37,572 bases of DNA from a virus, in the IMG/VR virus record IMGVR_UViG_3300030090_005215, positions 947 through 38,518 of that record; one strand, written 5' to 3'. The translations under genes were made by a program, and so were the position numbers. Under the pieces are notes generated by a model, which saw nothing but the letters and a program-made list of their open reading frames with translations, did no database searches and had not been told where the DNA came from. Numbering within the stretch: the stretch's first letter is position 1; each line of letters starts with the position of its first letter. Positions 17,859-27,445 of the stretch are shown in pieces.

Positions 17859-20800
17859 TTATGATGGTGGTATATAAGTTTCTTCAAAATCCGCAGCAGT
17901 CTCTTGCATATTATCATAATTTTGGTATTGACTTATATAAATTAAGAAATTGTAACTATTATCAGTATTACCATTTTCCACTACTACTGCTGGATAATAA
18001 CCCAGTGCTAAACCAGTTATAAAAGGATCGTTTGTAGCAACTTCAACTAGTTCACCATCTATATTTTGACTAACGTAAATAGAGTAAGTTTCAAGAAACT
18101 GGGATGAGCTTGTTTCGCCATTTATTGAATTAAATTGTATAGCATATGTACCAGAAATTGGCCCATATAATATAGTATAAACAACGCTATCTGGACCTAA
18201 CTCTGTTATTGGTTCTTCAAATATTTCTATTCCAGCTTCAGTTTGCGTCTCCGTGTCAGAAGAAGGAGTAGCACCAATAAGAGATGGAAACCCTATACCT
18301 TGAACAAAGAGTTCTTCAACATGCTCTTCAACAGCTGTTAAACCACTATCATCATTTCTAATTCTATTAAACCATTTATTTTCCTTTTTTATAAACTCCT
18401 TTATATCACCGGATTGCATGTCAGTATTAATATAATCTAAGTACCATCCTTGCGCTCCTTCTAAATTGTAGTAATCACCATATACGAATACGTTATCAGA
18501 ATTAGCATTGTTAAGGGGTACTGAATTACCTAAAACGTCAAAAGTATTAGAAGTTGACACATTACTAGATTCTATTATTCTACTTTGACTACCTTCATAA
18601 TTCATTGCATGAAACGATTTAACAACACTTGGTAAATCGTTAAATACTATTTCAATTTCAGAATTGTAATAATCATTATAAAAAGTATTTCTAGCGCCTA
18701 CACCATGTTGATATATCCAATGTGTTCCTCCACCGCTAAGAGATCTTTTATGTACATTATTTGATGCTGTAAAATATTTACCACTTATTGATACTCCACA
18801 ATCAATTATAAAAGACTTGAAACTAACCCAACCTTTAGATCCTTCATTAAAAGAAACTGTTATAGGTTCCTTTTGTGATACCTCGTTAAAATCTAATGTT
18901 ACGTTATACTCTCCGTTTAACCAATCAAATGTACCAACTATATTATTACAATCACTTAAATTTTCTCTAAACCAAGTCTTCATTCCTACACTAGAAATAG
19001 GCGTTAACCCATCTTGTGATAATCTTAATACCGCTCCTCTTTGTTTATCAGTAAAGTACATTCTATATTGATCCCAAGCTAGTGATTCTGGATTCTTTGA
19101 TATCCCATAATCTCCAGCAAATGGTATTGTTTGCCCAAGCACTTTATTCGTAGCTGTCAATTGTGTGTTTCCATCAGCGTTGAATACAGCGTCTTTATTA
19201 GCCAATATTTTTAATATTTTATCCTCACAAAAAGTAACTAAATCGGTATCCCTTGTTTTTAACGCTTGTATAGAACCATACACGGGATTTAAATTTTTTG
19301 TTATTTTTTGAGCCATACTAAACTCATTTAATCCATTAACGCTAGATGTATCATTATATAAACCTGATGAATGTATTAATCCACTACTTATAGTTTCTTC
19401 TTTATAATCTAAAAATGTTGATGATGCTTTAAATCCATTATCTATTTGTGGAGCATTAAAATCGTCTCTAATTCTATCTGACTCAACACCATTTCCAAAT
19501 GAATAGCAATTAAACCAATTTAATTCAACTGGGTATTGCCAAACTTCAGTATCTATTTTATAATAACCAGTTGTTTTTACAATGCGAAAATTTTGTTCTA
19601 CTGTATAATTTTGCTCAACATCTTTACTTAATCCAAGGCCTATAAGAAAATTATTTCCTACTGGAACAGGGCCAAGCACAGAGGTTAAAAAAGTTCCTTT
19701 TTCTAAGTTTGATCCAAAAACTTCACTACCAATATTATCAGTCATTAAAGCTATTTCTTGATTAGCTCCACCTAAACTATTAATTTGATAAACTATTAAA
19801 CCAAATTGAGGGCTATCAACACCTCCTAAAGCAGATGAAAATACCACAGCAAATCTAGTCCATCTATCAGAAAGTACCATTGCTCTTGCGATATCTTCAT
19901 CAGAATCTTCAAATACCACTGGTTGCATGTGCTCTAAAATCTTAGATTGAGTAACTAGACCATTAGGGTGTTTAAATTGAATTAAATCATCTATAGCAAC
20001 ACCATTCGCTATAGATTGACTATTTCCATCAAAAATGTTATTATCTCCATTATTACCTTCAATTAAGTTACTTGCAGAAAAACCGGAAATTATTGTTTCA
20101 ATATTATTAGGAGGCGAACTCCAACCAACTCTAACATCAATAATATTATTTGATATAGTACTATATACCCTTGCGGTTTCGTCTAAATCAACATTTTCCA
20201 CAAAAGGTATAGATGGCGACGCTCCACCATCTACCATAATTTCGTACTTTCTAGGTAATATACTTACTCTGCTAGCTAATTTGCCGTTAGTACTTGGCTT
20301 TGTAAAAGTATTTATATTACCTTCAGTATTTAACTTCATAGGTATAGCATTACTAGCCTCATAATATATATCTATATCTATATTTTCTTTTGGTTCAGTT
20401 TCAAAGCAAGCCTTACTTGTAACCACACCATCTTCTATCACACCATTTGCTCCAACCTGCTCTAGTATTTGTATTACCATAGACCCAGTTCCATTGTGGT
20501 TTACTGTTCCCCTTGGATCCCAATCTTCAACATTTATTCCAATTCCCCCATACCCTGTTGCAATACCTGCAAATTGTCCACCGTAATTAGGATCATACAT
20601 CTCTACTCCAGTATCTAGGTCTATTCTAACAAATCTAGTTATTATAGAACTTCTTTTAGCTGATGGATCGTTAGTATTTGTTATATCAGTACCGTAAGTA
20701 TGATTAGATATATTATCTATATCTACAGTTCCAAACCACTCTTGATCTGGCTCATCTCCAGGGTTGTAATCAAGCATCCAATGTAACATAATTATTTTAT

Positions 20801-23800
20801 AAACACACTGTTCTGGATCATCTTGAAATCTAAAAAAAGTACCGGGTGTTTGCATTGCTGTTTTAAATTCTCCAGCTTCTCCACTCCAAGGACTTGCTCC
20901 AACATTAGAAAGAGTTAATTGCCCTAAAGTACCATTCGCCGCCACACCTTGTGATAAACCATTTGGATGGTAATTTCTATATAAACCCTCTTCAGCTAGT
21001 AAATCAAAAGGCAGCGGAGCAAGTTCGTTAGGTTTAGCGTATATTTGATTTTCCGGTTGTAGCACACTTATTGGACCATTGAACATCTGGCCACCCCAAG
21101 CGGGTCCAGCAGTAATATAACTGTTGTTTTTTATAGCGCCAATAAAAAATGGTAAATCATATTCAACTCCATTGCCAGATGGCACCATGTCCGGAAATTC
21201 TCCTATATCACCAAACCAACCAGCATCTTCACCTCCTTCTAACACCCAACCTCCAAATGGCACAGTAACTATTTTATTAAAACCATGACGAGCCGAAGCC
21301 TCATCAATAAATATCTTTGGAGTATCTGGATCATTATACCAGGTGTTCCAGAAATTTGATGTACGTGGTTCAGAAAAGCCGAAAAACGGAACAGCACCGC
21401 CATTAAATACAGCATCTTCATAGTCAGTTGCACCACCTGTAAAAACCAAAAATTCTTGATTTTCTGGATCCCCGTCTGAATTATACACACTTGTGTCTAG
21501 TATAGAACCGTTAGTTATACCGCCATAAGATGTCCATAATTGACTTACTGTATCACTAAAATTTTCAGCAGGACTAAACTGAGTACTAGCTATATAGCCT
21601 ATTTCATATGCAGCTAAAGGACTGTATGCTATATTACCAGCTTGTGTAACAACTTTTTCAGATAACATATCGTCTATTGAAACTTTTACAAAAAATCTTC
21701 CATCAAACTCAGGTTTATTTTCCACAACCTCATCTCTAAATTCCATATAGTATTGTATATAAGAATCAGTATCTGATGGGTTATCAACGTTAGCTTGGTT
21801 TATTGTATTATCTAAAATAATTAAAGAAGCAAAAAGGTTAACCTCTGCTCCCGTCCAAGCTTTTGCAATATCACAGCCATGTGCAACAGCAGCATAACCC
21901 TCAGATAATGGTAATTGTATTTTAGAAACAGTTCTCCAAGGGCTTTCAGCTCTTATTGATGTATTTGACGCTTTTTCAGCTACTATTCTAACTTTTGGAG
22001 TACCTTTAAAACTTTCTCTTGTTATAGGTTTATCATTCCACGATTGTGGATCTGTTCTTATTTCTAAAGTATCAATTAATCCTATGGGCACAGTACCTGA
22101 TCCAGAAGGGCCATATACTCCTGACAGACTTATTTTTATTTTGCCCATTGTCCTATAATCAGTTTTTATATAATCTGGAGCTTCATTTTCTATAGCTAAT
22201 ATCTTATATCTAGCCTTTTCTACAACAGGACTTTGTGAGCCATGCTCATTTTTAAGTATCAGATAAGTTTCTTCATCAACTTTATTTCTATCAACAGATG
22301 GAAATGATAACCATATAGTCGAGTCACCAGCATCGTACCACCTATCTAATATTAAATTATAATATTCATTAGAAGTTTCTTTTATATAATACTTAGCATA
22401 CTCCATCCATGCTTCAGGTTCATTAACCCAACTTTGTGTTACTTTAAATCTATTACTAAGATGTGCTAAGCTTTTTTCTACGGTAACGTCACCACTTAAA
22501 ACACCTCCCATATTTGTTTTTGCCCCTCCTGCTAAAACTGGTGTTTCTCTTCCATACTTATCACCAAAAACCACACCCCATTTGTAATTCCTTATAGATT
22601 TTAAAGATTTTTTAGGTATAGGAAAAGTTACAGCTTCCGATAATATTGTCTGTTTTAAGCTAACAACATTTTCTATATTATATCCTTGAGTGTAGTTACC
22701 ATAAACAAGTCTACTACCTGTTATTTCTTGAGTTAAAGCTTTTTTAGGTACATTATCCCAATTTCTTAGGGCTTGATCTGAAGATAAAGTCCTATGTATC
22801 ATTTCTGACGTCATTATTAATCTACCTGTATTTTCAATATCATTAAGATCCCATTCGCTATCTCTAGCCCTTGTTATGCTTTTTATTACGTAAACATTTT
22901 GATCATCCGTTGTTTTCCACAATATGTCTATCTTTTTAACATCACTAGGTCTTACAGAGTCATCTGGTATAAAATCACTTATTTCTAATTGTCTGACTTT
23001 ATTGGACATACCCTCATTATAACCATCTTTAGCTGAATAAAGAAAACCACTTGGTAAAAAAGCTAACTCAGACCACGGAGAGAATGAAGAGTATTCGTTA
23101 TCTTCATATTGATATCTATATCCAACTCTACCAAACTTTGTTTCAAATAAAGGATCTTCTTTTTCTAAATTAACATTCCAATTAGTAGGCTCTTGTAAAC
23201 TTAAACTTTCGCTAACGAATATTATCTGTAATTCAATTGTATCACTTTGAGACTCATAATCGGTTACCCTAGCAGTAACTATAGCTGGATTTAGATTATT
23301 ATCCGCATTAGTGAATCTTAAAACATCGTTAATTCTAATATCGATATTTATAAGTACAGAATTGGTTATTGTTTTTATATCACCAAATTGAGTGGTTATT
23401 TCACCCTCAGCAATCATATTAAAATTTTCAATTGTAAAACTTGTCGCTGATGTTCTAGTAGTATCCCTCATGGTTAAATGAGGAGCGGTAATTGGGGCTT
23501 TTTTTATTACAGTGACATTTTCTTTTTTAATATCTGAAGTTTTTAAGCTCCATTCTAATTCAGATGCTAAAACAAATTCTGGTGTACCAGTTATGTTTGT
23601 ATTGTTTACAAAAATTTTTGTGTGTTTAGGAATTTCTAGATAACTTTCTGCCGTTTGCTCGATATTAGGATAATCCTCCATAGCATCGATAATAGTACCT
23701 TTTTTAGATCTTGTTATATTAATTTTTTTTGGTTCATTATTACCATCTGTATAAAATATTGAATCATGAATTATATTAATATTTGGTATTAATTTATTAT

Positions 23801-24788
23801 AATCAAATTCTAATACTCTTTCTGGATATATAAATTTAAAAGCACTTTGCCAAGTTATATTATTGTTATCAAACTCTTGTTGTAAGTCTACTGCTTGTGG
23901 AGATGATAAGTATAATAAGTTATCTTGTATATCTAATATTTTAACACCAAATTCACCATTTTCATCAAAAAATTGATGTTCTCCTTCATTATTATAAAGA
24001 TATACAGTCATACCTATTCTATATGCACTTCCATCAAAAACTGGTAGCACACTAAAACCAGATGTTGGTAGCGGAGGAGTGATTCCCATTCCTGGACTTG
24101 GGTGCATAACATCAACCCATCTTCCAGTAATACCAAATAAATCAACAAATATAGGTGTTCCACGTCCTTCCATAGGGATATTTCCTTCTGCGTTAATAGT
24201 AGCATCTATTTCTATTATACTATCTACCCAATATTTTAAAAAATAATTACTTTGATATAACTGCGAAGCGGCTCTTGCGCTATCTAAGTCACTATTTGGC
24301 TGAAAGTCATCAAGATCTTCAATGCCAAAACCAATAAAAGTATCAGGCGTGTTTAAAATATTATTACCAGTTATATTATCTGTCCATGCTTGAGTGCGTT
24401 GTGCTTGATTAATTTGGTTATTCATTATATCGGTATAAGGAATATCTAATATTGTACCCACTAATGGAGCAGCCGCAAAGAAATAAGCTTTATCATTTTT
24501 TTCGTCTGAAACACATCCAACAAATTTCGTGTAAATAGCTGAAGTAGGTTGAGCCTCACTTATTCCCCCTTCCCAATCATTATAATCAGAAGTTCTGTAA
24601 GCCCTTGAATGTGGTTCGTTACCTTTTAAGTTTTGAACAACACCTGCATCACCAACGCCACTATAATCACCGTCAGTAGTTCTAACTTTTATATTTAAAG
24701 CATCTCTATATTCGCCGTTTTTAACAAGTCTCTCATCAAGATCCTTGTTCATTTTACCGGCTGTAAATGTTCTTTTAATTTCCGGCAT
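17859..24788 (-). CDS. Tail nozzle / 'stabilization' protein, strongly enlarged (2309 aa)
   Basis: The N-terminus has the conserved nozzle signature 'GKMNKDLDERLVKNGEYRDA' then 'LNIKV' (residues ~11-35). The C-terminal part (~1800-2070) has the beta-propeller-like tract typical of crAss-like 'stabilization/muzzle' and T7 gp12-like proteins: 'LKTRDTDLVTFCEDKILKIL', 'RMYFTDKQRGAVLRLSQDGL', 'KGWVSFKSFIIDCGVSISGK', 'IEIVFNDLPSVVKSFHAMNY'. In such phages this protein forms the tube tip below the adaptor rings, through which DNA passes, and anchors fibres. T7 gp12 is about 800 aa, so roughly 1500 residues of extra beta-rich, aromatic and Asn/Gly-rich material separate and follow the conserved ends. 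It starts 2 nt after the adaptor-like gene, with the start context GTAATTATG. The family call is from memory of motifs, the role from family and order. Confidence 0.8.
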   Translation of the reverse strand: MPEIKRTFTAGKMNKDLDERLVKNGEYRDALNIKVRTTDGDYSGVGDAGVVQNLKGNEPHSRAYRTSDYNDWEGGISEAQPTSAIYTKFVGCVSDEKNDKAYFFAAAPLVGTILDIPYTDIMNNQINQAQRTQAWTDNITGNNILNTPDTFIGFGIEDLDDFQPNSDLDSARAASQLYQSNYFLKYWVDSIIEIDATINAEGNIPMEGRGTPIFVDLFGITGRWVDVMHPSPGMGITPPLPTSGFSVLPVFDGSAYRIGMTVYLYNNEGEHQFFDENGEFGVKILDIQDNLLYLSSPQAVDLQQEFDNNNITWQSAFKFIYPERVLEFDYNKLIPNINIIHDSIFYTDGNNEPKKINITRSKKGTIIDAMEDYPNIEQTAESYLEIPKHTKIFVNNTNITGTPEFVLASELEWSLKTSDIKKENVTVIKKAPITAPHLTMRDTTRTSATSFTIENFNMIAEGEITTQFGDIKTITNSVLINIDIRINDVLRFTNADNNLNPAIVTARVTDYESQSDTIELQIIFVSESLSLQEPTNWNVNLEKEDPLFETKFGRVGYRYQYEDNEYSSFSPWSELAFLPSGFLYSAKDGYNEGMSNKVRQLEISDFIPDDSVRPSDVKKIDILWKTTDDQNVYVIKSITRARDSEWDLNDIENTGRLIMTSEMIHRTLSSDQALRNWDNVPKKALTQEITGSRLVYGNYTQGYNIENVVSLKQTILSEAVTFPIPKKSLKSIRNYKWGVVFGDKYGRETPVLAGGAKTNMGGVLSGDVTVEKSLAHLSNRFKVTQSWVNEPEAWMEYAKYYIKETSNEYYNLILDRWYDAGDSTIWLSFPSVDRNKVDEETYLILKNEHGSQSPVVEKARYKILAIENEAPDYIKTDYRTMGKIKISLSGVYGPSGSGTVPIGLIDTLEIRTDPQSWNDKPITRESFKGTPKVRIVAEKASNTSIRAESPWRTVSKIQLPLSEGYAAVAHGCDIAKAWTGAEVNLFASLIILDNTINQANVDNPSDTDSYIQYYMEFRDEVVENKPEFDGRFFVKVSIDDMLSEKVVTQAGNIAYSPLAAYEIGYIASTQFSPAENFSDTVSQLWTSYGGITNGSILDTSVYNSDGDPENQEFLVFTGGATDYEDAVFNGGAVPFFGFSEPRTSNFWNTWYNDPDTPKIFIDEASARHGFNKIVTVPFGGWVLEGGEDAGWFGDIGEFPDMVPSGNGVEYDLPFFIGAIKNNSYITAGPAWGGQMFNGPISVLQPENQIYAKPNELAPLPFDLLAEEGLYRNYHPNGLSQGVAANGTLGQLTLSNVGASPWSGEAGEFKTAMQTPGTFFRFQDDPEQCVYKIIMLHWMLDYNPGDEPDQEWFGTVDIDNISNHTYGTDITNTNDPSAKRSSIITRFVRIDLDTGVEMYDPNYGGQFAGIATGYGGIGINVEDWDPRGTVNHNGTGSMVIQILEQVGANGVIEDGVVTSKACFETEPKENIDIDIYYEASNAIPMKLNTEGNINTFTKPSTNGKLASRVSILPRKYEIMVDGGASPSIPFVENVDLDETARVYSTISNNIIDVRVGWSSPPNNIETIISGFSASNLIEGNNGDNNIFDGNSQSIANGVAIDDLIQFKHPNGLVTQSKILEHMQPVVFEDSDEDIARAMVLSDRWTRFAVVFSSALGGVDSPQFGLIVYQINSLGGANQEIALMTDNIGSEVFGSNLEKGTFLTSVLGPVPVGNNFLIGLGLSKDVEQNYTVEQNFRIVKTTGYYKIDTEVWQYPVELNWFNCYSFGNGVESDRIRDDFNAPQIDNGFKASSTFLDYKEETISSGLIHSSGLYNDTSSVNGLNEFSMAQKITKNLNPVYGSIQALKTRDTDLVTFCEDKILKILANKDAVFNADGNTQLTATNKVLGQTIPFAGDYGISKNPESLAWDQYRMYFTDKQRGAVLRLSQDGLTPISSVGMKTWFRENLSDCNNIVGTFDWLNGEYNVTLDFNEVSQKEPITVSFNEGSKGWVSFKSFIIDCGVSISGKYFTASNNVHKRSLSGGGTHWIYQHGVGARNTFYNDYYNSEIEIVFNDLPSVVKSFHAMNYEGSQSRIIESSNVSTSNTFDVLGNSVPLNNANSDNVFVYGDYYNLEGAQGWYLDYINTDMQSGDIKEFIKKENKWFNRIRNDDSGLTAVEEHVEELFVQGIGFPSLIGATPSSDTETQTEAGIEIFEEPITELGPDSVVYTILYGPISGTYAIQFNSINGETSSSQFLETYSIYVSQNIDGELVEVATNDPFITGLALGYYPAVVVENGNTDNSYNFLIYISQYQNYDNMQETAADFEETYIPPS

Positions 24789-24790
24789 AA

Positions 24791-25690
24791 TTACTTAATT
24801 TGTTTACCCATACCTTTAAGTACTTGGGCAAATTCTTCTATTTTAATATTGGATAATCTTATTTTTGCTTTTCTAGTTTCAGCAAATCTTTCTTTTTTAT
24901 ATCTCTGAACTATATATTCAGGCATATTAGACCTTGTAGACAATATACCATATGCTATGTGTTTATAACAAGCCTCTTCGCAGAATTTATGTACAACCAT
25001 TTCTGAATCCTTACCTAATCCATCACTTACATAATGTAATGTTATAGTTTGTCCAGCTAAAGAAGATCCAAATTTTATTAACCCTCTTAAGTTGTCTATA
25101 AAAAAACTACCATTTATTTGAGCATACTGAGGGTCTAAACCATACTTTCTACCTTGCGTTGATATTTCTATATCATTAGCATAATTAATATCATATAACT
25201 GATAATTAGTAGGCGTGTCATCTGTAAAACTATTAGTAGTATTACTTGGGGACTGTTCTATTACTGAGTCCAACATTGCATCAAATGGTTGAGTATCTTC
25301 AAATAAATAGTCACCATTTTCGTTTTGAGTTACAGCAAAAGGATTAGACGTTTTTCTAGCCGGATATAATGTTCTTTCTATACCATCACCACCAACTCTA
25401 ACTACTCTTATATAATTAACATAATCTTGTGGTAGTATCATTGACAACGTATTTGGAACTTCTATTTCTTGAGATTTAAAAGACTTGAGTACATCATATG
25501 ATAATTCTTGTATAGCTCTCATAGCATGGAATTGAACATCTGTTCTATTAGCTTTAGATATAACTTTTCCTTCACCAACGTATATATACATAAAAGCGTT
25601 GATAATATTTTCTAGTGTAACAAATTGATAATTTCCAAAATCATTACCACTATAATACTCATATTGAGTTTGATTATCTAGTAAACCCAT
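24791..25690 (-). CDS. Tail adaptor/ring protein candidate, T7 gp11-like position (299 aa)
   Basis: A soluble protein of about 300 aa. Its N-terminal segment reads 'NYQFVTLENIINAFMYIYVG' followed by 'AIQELSYDVLKSFKSQEIEV' and 'LPQDYVNYIRVVRVGGDGIE'. The order is a helical bundle, then a beta region with a 'LPxDYVxYIRV' strand, a variable insertion (~110-200), and a helical C-terminus with many Cys/Lys/Arg residues ('CEEACYKHIAYGILSTRSNM'). The layout of helices around a small beta-sandwich, and the place directly before the nozzle gene, match podovirus adaptor (gatekeeper/tail tube A) proteins and crAss-like ring proteins, which form a dodecameric collar between portal and nozzle. Gaps on both sides are 2 nt. 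The assignment is by architecture and synteny. Confidence 0.65.
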   Translation of the reverse strand: MGLLDNQTQYEYYSGNDFGNYQFVTLENIINAFMYIYVGEGKVISKANRTDVQFHAMRAIQELSYDVLKSFKSQEIEVPNTLSMILPQDYVNYIRVVRVGGDGIERTLYPARKTSNPFAVTQNENGDYLFEDTQPFDAMLDSVIEQSPSNTTNSFTDDTPTNYQLYDINYANDIEISTQGRKYGLDPQYAQINGSFFIDNLRGLIKFGSSLAGQTITLHYVSDGLGKDSEMVVHKFCEEACYKHIAYGILSTRSNMPEYIVQRYKKERFAETRKAKIRLSNIKIEEFAQVLKGMGKQIK

Positions 25691-25692
25691 AA

Positions 25693-26424
25693 TTAACTAT
25701 TTTGTTCTTGTTTTTCCATTTGAATACCTGCCATAGCTGATTGTTGTAAATCAGGTTGTTTCATTGTTAATCCAGCTAACATTAATATTCTATAAACTAA
25801 ATTCCCTTCTTCAGATCCGTGTAATTCAAAATTTATACTAGTATTACTATTGTATAAAGCCTCTCCTTGTAATAAAACATATCCAAACATAGGAGCGGTT
25901 GGTCTTTTATAATAACTTACTTCAAAAGATTCTTGATCAAAATTGCCATCTGAAGTTGTGTCTATATCATATGTGGCAGAAGACGGTGCTGGGTAAATAG
26001 TTACTACACCAGAATCTTCTCTAACAAAACTTGATCTAACTAAATTAGCTTTTAATAACGGATTATTTTCAGTATACGCAACTTGACTTTTGTTTAGTTG
26101 CGTTACTTTACTACCATTTCTTGTTATACCTATTAATTTGTAAGTATTTGTAGGAAGAGTTAAGCTAGCTGTTGCCGTATTAACAGATTCATCTACGTGA
26201 AAAGGATGTAATTTTTCTTCTAACATCTCTACCTCGTCAGCATAGCCCATTTGATTTTTAGGTTTTACTTCAGCCATTTTAGTTTTATGAAAATAATTCT
26301 CAAATATTTCAAGTTGAGCTTTATCAGCAAATAAGTTAAATTCCTGGGGTGTTATATAACCTCTTTGTTCTTTATTTGCCAACGCTAAAACCTTTTGATA
26401 AACACGATTTATATCTATTGCCAT
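25693..26424 (-). CDS. Head-tail connector/ring protein candidate (243 aa)
   Basis: A 243-aa protein. A helical N-terminus contains 'GYITPQEFNLFADKAQLEIF', recalling the opening of connector proteins in marine and crAss-like phages. A beta-sandwich follows, with 'TASLTLPTNTYKLIGITRNG' and 'VTIYPAPSSATYDIDTTSDG', then 'FEVSYYKRPTAPMFGYVLLQ'. The C-terminus is helical ('NLVYRILMLAGLTMKQPDLQ'). The sequence 'SYYKRPTxPxW/Fxy' and the helix-sandwich-helix order suggest a ring protein that stacks on the portal. It is the first gene after the second terminator hairpin (117-nt gap), so it may have its own promoter or depend on read-through. It is in tight series with the 299-aa and nozzle genes, probably one translational unit. 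Function inferred. Confidence 0.6.
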   Translation of the reverse strand: MAIDINRVYQKVLALANKEQRGYITPQEFNLFADKAQLEIFENYFHKTKMAEVKPKNQMGYADEVEMLEEKLHPFHVDESVNTATASLTLPTNTYKLIGITRNGSKVTQLNKSQVAYTENNPLLKANLVRSSFVREDSGVVTIYPAPSSATYDIDTTSDGNFDQESFEVSYYKRPTAPMFGYVLLQGEALYNSNTSINFELHGSEEGNLVYRILMLAGLTMKQPDLQQSAMAGIQMEKQEQNS

Positions 26425-26541
26425 TTGTTTATTTTTAAATATATTTTACTATATTATAGTTACATAATAAAGTGGAAGGTTAGCCCCTAAATAAAAATAG
26501 CCACCCAAAATGAGTGGCTATTAATATTAGTTAAAAGATTA
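26425..26541. other. Longest non-coding gap in the window
   Basis: This 117-nt gap between the 277-aa and 243-aa genes holds the terminator hairpin at 26496-26522 and an AT-rich stretch next to the 243-aa start. Read on the minus strand, a TATAAT-like string lies just upstream of the gene, but I find no convincing -35 partner and no Bacteroidota-type TAnnTTTG box. A promoter for the tail module here is possible but not shown. No ORF fits in it. Confidence 0.6.
26496..26522 (-). terminator. Intrinsic terminator after the 277-aa gene
   Basis: A perfect 9-bp inverted repeat, AATAGCCAC / GTGGCTATT, with a 9-nt loop (26505-26513). On the minus strand the right arm runs into a T-rich tract (TTTATTT). 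It lies 20 nt past the stop of the 277-aa gene. The orientation, GC-containing stem and U-tract fit a Rho-independent terminator for leftward transcription. Confidence 0.8.
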
Positions 26542-27375
26542 TTAATTCATTCTTTTTTCTATATTAGAATAAATTTCCATCCCTTCATCAGTTTTAAACC
26601 AAGCAGCTAACGCTGAATATGGATGTTCGTCAAAAGGAACTGTCATTAATTTTCTATCGTTAGATCCCCAACTAAAGGTTCTTTGATCTGTAGATAGTTT
26701 AATTATCCCCATTTCTGTAGCTTTAATACCAAAGTTTCTAAGTTGAATATTTTTATCAGTAACTAATTCTAACATTAAATTTGGACTTCTTCTAGCAAAT
26801 AGCAATAAATCTCTTCTAAGCTCTTTAGAACTCAACTCTGACACCTTAGATCCAATCTCTACTCTCATAATAGCTTCCGCTAAATCAATATCAATGTTTT
26901 TAGCCGCGTTTAAAGCCGCTATCTCCATTTCTAACCAAGCTATTTGATTTTTAGCTTTTGCAACTGGTTTGTCTTCATAATATAAAACGTCTCTATCTGG
27001 ATGATATAAAGAAAGTAGTTTTTGTAAAACTGTCTTTTCTTTTGGTACCATTAAAAACCCTGATCTAAACACAATATGCTCTAATCTTTGGTCACCTTGC
27101 ATTTCATCAACAAAAGGAGTTTTTTGATTAGAAGTATGTTTTAGTTCTCTTTCATATCCTTTTTCTTCATCAAACCAGTGTATATTTGCAGATCTAATAG
27201 ATCTAGATAAAGGTTTTTTACCACCTTTTAAATAATACATTCTATCTTTTATTTCCCAAGTATTCTTTGGTTTAGCTTTTATTTCAGGAACTTCAACCTT
27301 AGGTTGTTCTTTTACAACCACTGTTTCTTCAACTATAGGTTCATTTACCTTAGTTGTTTCTTTTTTCTTTGCCAT
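26542..27375 (-). CDS. Virion-module protein of unknown function next to capsid gene (277 aa)
   Basis: The first ~40 residues are Lys/Glu/Val/Pro-rich and disordered (MAKKKETTKVNEPIVEETVV). A folded domain follows, starting 'NTWEIKDRMYYLKGGKKPLS', then 'GFLMVPKEKTVLQKLLSLYH', a helical region (~150-210, 'AWLEMEIAALNAAKNIDIDL') and 'SKELRRDLLLFARRSPNLML'. The end, 'SALAAWFKTDEGMEIYSNIE', is helical. I recognise the pattern (GFLxVPK..xLLxKxLSLhPD... ELRRDxLxxARrNP... FxTDEGxExYxxIE) from uncultured Bacteroidota and marine phages directly after the capsid gene, without a known role. Because it sits between two terminators it forms its own transcription segment, consistent with a separately dosed head or neck component. 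No enzymatic motif is visible. Confidence 0.7.
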   Translation of the reverse strand: MAKKKETTKVNEPIVEETVVVKEQPKVEVPEIKAKPKNTWEIKDRMYYLKGGKKPLSRSIRSANIHWFDEEKGYERELKHTSNQKTPFVDEMQGDQRLEHIVFRSGFLMVPKEKTVLQKLLSLYHPDRDVLYYEDKPVAKAKNQIAWLEMEIAALNAAKNIDIDLAEAIMRVEIGSKVSELSSKELRRDLLLFARRSPNLMLELVTDKNIQLRNFGIKATEMGIIKLSTDQRTFSWGSNDRKLMTVPFDEHPYSALAAWFKTDEGMEIYSNIEKRMN

Positions 27376-27405
27376 AATATAATATATAATATAATTAATA
27401 AAAAT

Positions 27406-27432
27406 ATAAGGGCGATACTAGACCGCCCTTAT
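27406..27432 (-). terminator. Intrinsic terminator after the major capsid gene
   Basis: A perfect 9-bp inverted repeat, ATAAGGGCG / CGCCCTTAT, with a 9-nt loop (27415-27423). Read leftward it is followed by ATTTTTATT. It begins 14 nt beyond the capsid stop codon. The GC-rich core in an otherwise AT-rich gap and the U-tract make a good Rho-independent terminator. T7 has its late terminator (T-phi) at the same relative place, after gene 10. Confidence 0.85.
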
Positions 27433-27445
27433 AAAATAAATAGTT

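Noticed and set aside
21269-21490. Second minus-strand frame inside the nozzle gene
   Set aside because: It overlaps the continuous 2309-codon frame fully and has no own leader.
26425-26495. TATAAT-like string as a promoter for the tail module
   Set aside because: In such AT-rich DNA TATAAT strings are common; no -35 element or Bacteroidota -7 box (TAnnTTTG) is placed correctly, so I do not annotate it as a promoter.
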